From Desulforamulus profundi (GTDB lineage Bacteria; Bacillota_B; Desulfotomaculia; Desulfotomaculales; Desulfotomaculaceae): a stretch of DNA of 7,724 bases. The notes below the pieces were generated by a model. It was not told where the DNA came from, searched no databases, and saw nothing but the letters and a program-made list of their open reading frames with translations. The stretch is from contig NZ_AWQQ01000090.1 in the NCBI RefSeq assembly GCF_002607855.1, positions 1-7,724 of the forward strand, in the 5' to 3' direction. The position numbers were made by a program, and so were the translations under genes. Shown here one piece after another: positions 6,129 to 7,724 of this stretch (its first letter is position 1; each line of letters starts with the position of its first letter).

Positions 6129-6265
6129 CCCGTGAGTTGCATAGTGTCATCTTTACATTCACTATGCAGAGCGTGCATTCACGGTTTAGTAAAAACCTGC
6201 AGGTTTTTACCTATGATTGGCAAATAAGGTATCCAATCAAATACATCAATGTAACAATTTTTACA
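6126..6265. repeat. Cluster of consecutive inverted repeats between nadD and the RRM gene
   Basis: Five dyads follow one another in this gene-free gap. (1) GCATAGTG (6139-6146) and CACTATGC (6160-6167), nested inside CCGTGA (6130-6135) and TCACGG (6179-6184). (2) A 22-bp perfect palindrome at 6189-6210 with half-site GTAAAAACCTG. (3) TGATTGG (6214-6220) and CCAATCA (6233-6239). (4) TACAT (6242-6246) and ATGTA (6249-6253). (5) TGTAA (6250-6254) and TTACA (6261-6265), overlapping the fourth. Together they suggest a structured 3' end of the nadD transcript or a small structured RNA. No coding frame is evident. Confidence 0.6.
6189..6210. terminator. Perfect palindrome, possible bidirectional terminator downstream of nadD
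   Basis: The dyad has half-site GTAAAAACCTG and its exact reverse complement. As RNA it would fold to AAAAACC-TGCA-GGTTTTT from either strand, with the U-run inside the stem. It lies 65 bp beyond the nadD stop, and no stronger terminator follows nadD. Stem GC content is low, so it could instead be a protein-binding site. Confidence 0.4.
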
Positions 6266-6275
6266 AAACATCCTT

Positions 6276-6877
6276 TTATAAATAAATCTTATTTTCCTTG
6301 ATGTATTGTTCCACCGGCTCCGGCAGCAGGTATTTAATACTCCTGCCTTCCCTCACCCTTTGCCGTATATCACTGGAAGAAATAGACAAAGCCGGCACCT
6401 CAAGGGGCAGTGTTTTTTTAAAGATCTCTCCCGGTAAGGATTTCAGTGTTTCTTTAAGGTTGTTCAGATTATAGCCTGGTCTGGTGGCAGCAATGAAAGT
6501 ACACATGTTCAATAACTTCTCGGCTTCTTTCCAGGTTAGAATCTCAAGAACGGCATCCGCCCGGTAATGAAATAGACGGTTTCGATCTTATAGATAGATT
6601 TTATTTCTTGAACCGTGTCAATGGTATAAGAAAGTCCCTGTCTCTCAATTTCGATGGTGGATACTTCAAAATACCTGTTGCTGGCAGTGGCCAGGCGAGT
6701 CATGTTTACCCGGTGATGTGGTTCGGATATTTCCTGACCCATTTTATGGGGAGGCCTGGCCGCAGGGATGAAAATGACCTTTTGAATACCAAACTTCTGG
6801 CGAACTTCTTCCGCCACCACCAGGTGTCCGTAGTGGATCGGGTCAAAGGTTCCTCCCATAAGACATATCTGCTTCAT
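6276..6877 (-). CDS. nadD: Nicotinate-nucleotide adenylyltransferase, with one apparent 1-base deletion
   Basis: Joins ATP and nicotinate mononucleotide to give deamido-NAD and pyrophosphate, a core step of NAD synthesis in the cytosol. Restoring one base gives 200 residues, a typical NadD length. Seen: [12 protein letters not shown] at 8-19 with the nucleotidyltransferase H15 and H18; IPAARPPHK at 37-45; [10 protein letters not shown] at 166-175, the conserved (S/T)-x-x-x-I-R ATP site; and the usual C-terminal [11 protein letters not shown]. The break is at 6560-6562: the reading ACCGGGCGGAT should be ACCGGGGCGGAT, which restores [21 protein letters not shown] across codons 104-122. As printed, the frame leaves at residue 106 and stops after about 113. 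Start ATG at 6875-6877 has an AAGGGA about ten bases upstream. NadD is normally essential and both flanks are well conserved, so a sequence error is likely. Confidence 0.92.
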
Positions 6878-6909
6878 GGAATGTTTTCCCTTCTGCCTTC
6901 ATTACAGTA

Positions 6910-6938
6910 ATTTTAAAGGTTCGTGTGTCAAAAAGCAA
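6910..6938 (-). promoter_or_regulatory. nadD: Candidate sigma-A promoter of nadD
   Basis: On the minus strand TTGCTT (6933-6938) and TAAAAT (6910-6915) are 17 bp apart. An overlapping alternative is a perfect TTGACA (6926-6931) with TGTAAT (6901-6906), but at a long 19-bp spacing. Either lies between the HIT terminator and the nadD start, where a promoter is expected. Confidence 0.55.
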
Positions 6939-6950
6939 CAACTTGCAGAG

Positions 6951-6977
6951 CAAAAAATAACCCTTGCGGTGCAAGGG
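6951..6977 (-). terminator. Rho-independent terminator of the HIT gene
   Basis: On the minus strand CCCTTGC (6971-6977) pairs with GCAAGGG (6961-6967) across a 3-nt loop, followed by TTATTTTTTG. GC-rich stem and T-run are textbook. It lies about 83 bp after the HIT stop and just before the nadD promoter. Confidence 0.88.
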
Positions 6978-7059
6978 CCGAAAGAAATGAATATCCGCGT
7001 AAATTATTGCTGGGTTTATGATGATCTGAAATTTGAAATTTTATGCAAGATTCTCCTGG

Positions 7060-7565
7060 TTATGATAAAGGCTGCATTTCCTTCTCCAGCTCCGTAATTG
7101 CCCAGGTTATTTTTTCATAGGTCCTTTGCAGCCCCTCGGAAATGACCCTGGTATCCCCGATGACTGCCATAAAATTCGCGTCACCTTCCAGCGGGGAACA
7201 ATGTGTACATGGAGATGTCCGGGAATGCCGGCCCCCGCCACCTTGCCAAGGTTCATTCCAATGTTAAAACCATGGGGATTGCCAAAGGCCCGGCGCAGAG
7301 ATTGCACCATAAAGCGGGTCATTTTATTTAATTCCAGGAGTTCCTCCTCTGTCAGTTCGGTGATGTCCCCCACATGCCTTTTCGGTGCAATGAGCAGGTG
7401 CCCGTTATTATAGGGGTATAAATTCATGATGACAAAGGTTTTGTCTCCCCGGTAAACCACCAGGTTCTCTTTATCCTCATCAGAGTTTAGTTTTTCACAG
7501 AAAATACAGCCGGTCTGTGGCTTGCCGATATAGATAGACCGCCAGGGGGCCCACAAGTTTTCCAT
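7060..7565 (-). CDS. HIT-family nucleotide hydrolase/phosphorylase, with one apparent 1-base deletion
   Basis: Histidine-triad protein acting on nucleoside phosphates. The LWAPWR opening, CxxC pair and length resemble the bacterial group that includes Ap4A phosphorylase-like enzymes, but the exact substrate is not proven here. From the ATG at 7563-7565 the repaired protein has 168 residues. This start is chosen because GGGAG sits nine bases before it, whereas the ATG three codons upstream directly abuts that GGGAG. Features: LWAPWRSIYI at 4-13, zinc-type C20 and C23, NLYPYNNGHLLIAPKRH at about 48-64, and the triad H117-L-H119-V-H121-I-V with H119 the nucleophile. One base is missing between 7185 and 7186 (codon 127); restoring it gives GDANFMAVIGDTRVISEGLQ, then a normal tail to TAA at 7060-7062. 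As printed, the last about 40 residues are scrambled and end at 7107. The catalytic triad lies before the break. Confidence 0.9.
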
Positions 7566-7641
7566 CTCAATCATCTCCCGTGTTTAGTTTTAAAACCTAT
7601 TTCGTTTAAATATGGTAAATCCCTGCTAAGTGCAGCTATTT

Positions 7642-7724
7642 TCAACCGTATCTTGCAGTGGAAGAGAGTTTTTGATCAACATCCGTTTTAATCTGTTTGC
7701 CTTTCAGTATGACAGGGCGGCAAC
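7642..7724 (-). CDS. Possible 3' end of an upstream gene (partial)
   Basis: From the right edge one minus-strand frame is open for 26 codons, reads ..VILKGKQIKTDVDQKLSS.. and ends TARYG with TGA at 7642-7644. Composition looks protein-like, and stop-to-HIT spacing of about 77 bp would fit a neighbouring gene. An open frame of this length is not rare by chance and I recognise no family. Confidence 0.35.
   Translation of the reverse strand, partial: CRPVILKGKQIKTDVDQKLSSTARYG

Noticed and set aside
6126..6265. CRISPR array or tRNA gene in the repeat-rich gap
   Set aside because: The repeats are different dyads, not a regularly spaced identical repeat, and no cloverleaf or CCA-end arrangement is present.

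Overview
This 7.7 kb window comes from a low-to-mid-GC Gram-positive bacterium. The clues are strong Shine-Dalgarno (SD) sequences, frequent TTG and GTG starts, and a nadD-yqeK-rsfS-leuS-comEA gene set. Protein wording points to the clostridial Peptococcaceae/Desulfotomaculum side of the Bacillota; that placement is inferred from family resemblance. Every supported gene lies on the minus strand, so transcription runs from right to left.

In transcription order: the possible 3' end of an unknown gene at the right edge; a HIT-family nucleotide hydrolase/phosphorylase with its own terminator; nadD behind a likely sigma-A promoter; a hairpin-rich gap of about 300 bp; a small RRM RNA-binding protein with a terminator; yqeK; rsfS; a decayed C-terminal piece of an acyl-CoA synthetase; leuS with a clear promoter and terminator; a DUF421 (YetF-like) membrane protein with a terminator; a gap of about 360 bp with leader-like structure; comEA; and the first codons of one more gene at the left edge.

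The most important technical point is that three conserved genes (leuS twice, nadD once, HIT once) are each interrupted where exactly one base appears to be missing. Restoring one base at each site gives full-length proteins of 827, 200 and 168 residues. Two of these genes are normally essential and all flanking protein sequence is intact, so consensus deletion errors are more likely than four real mutations. The acyl-CoA synthetase remnant is different: it has lost its start and nearly all of its length and is a real gene fossil.

Functionally the window is mostly housekeeping: NAD synthesis (NadD), Ap4A/dinucleotide turnover (YqeK and probably HIT), ribosome silencing (RsfS), leucine charging (LeuRS), RNA binding (RRM) and DNA uptake (ComEA). 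I found no clearly new defence or mobile system. The most interesting non-coding signals are a comEA leader arm complementary to the comEA start region and a run of consecutive inverted repeats between nadD and the RRM gene.
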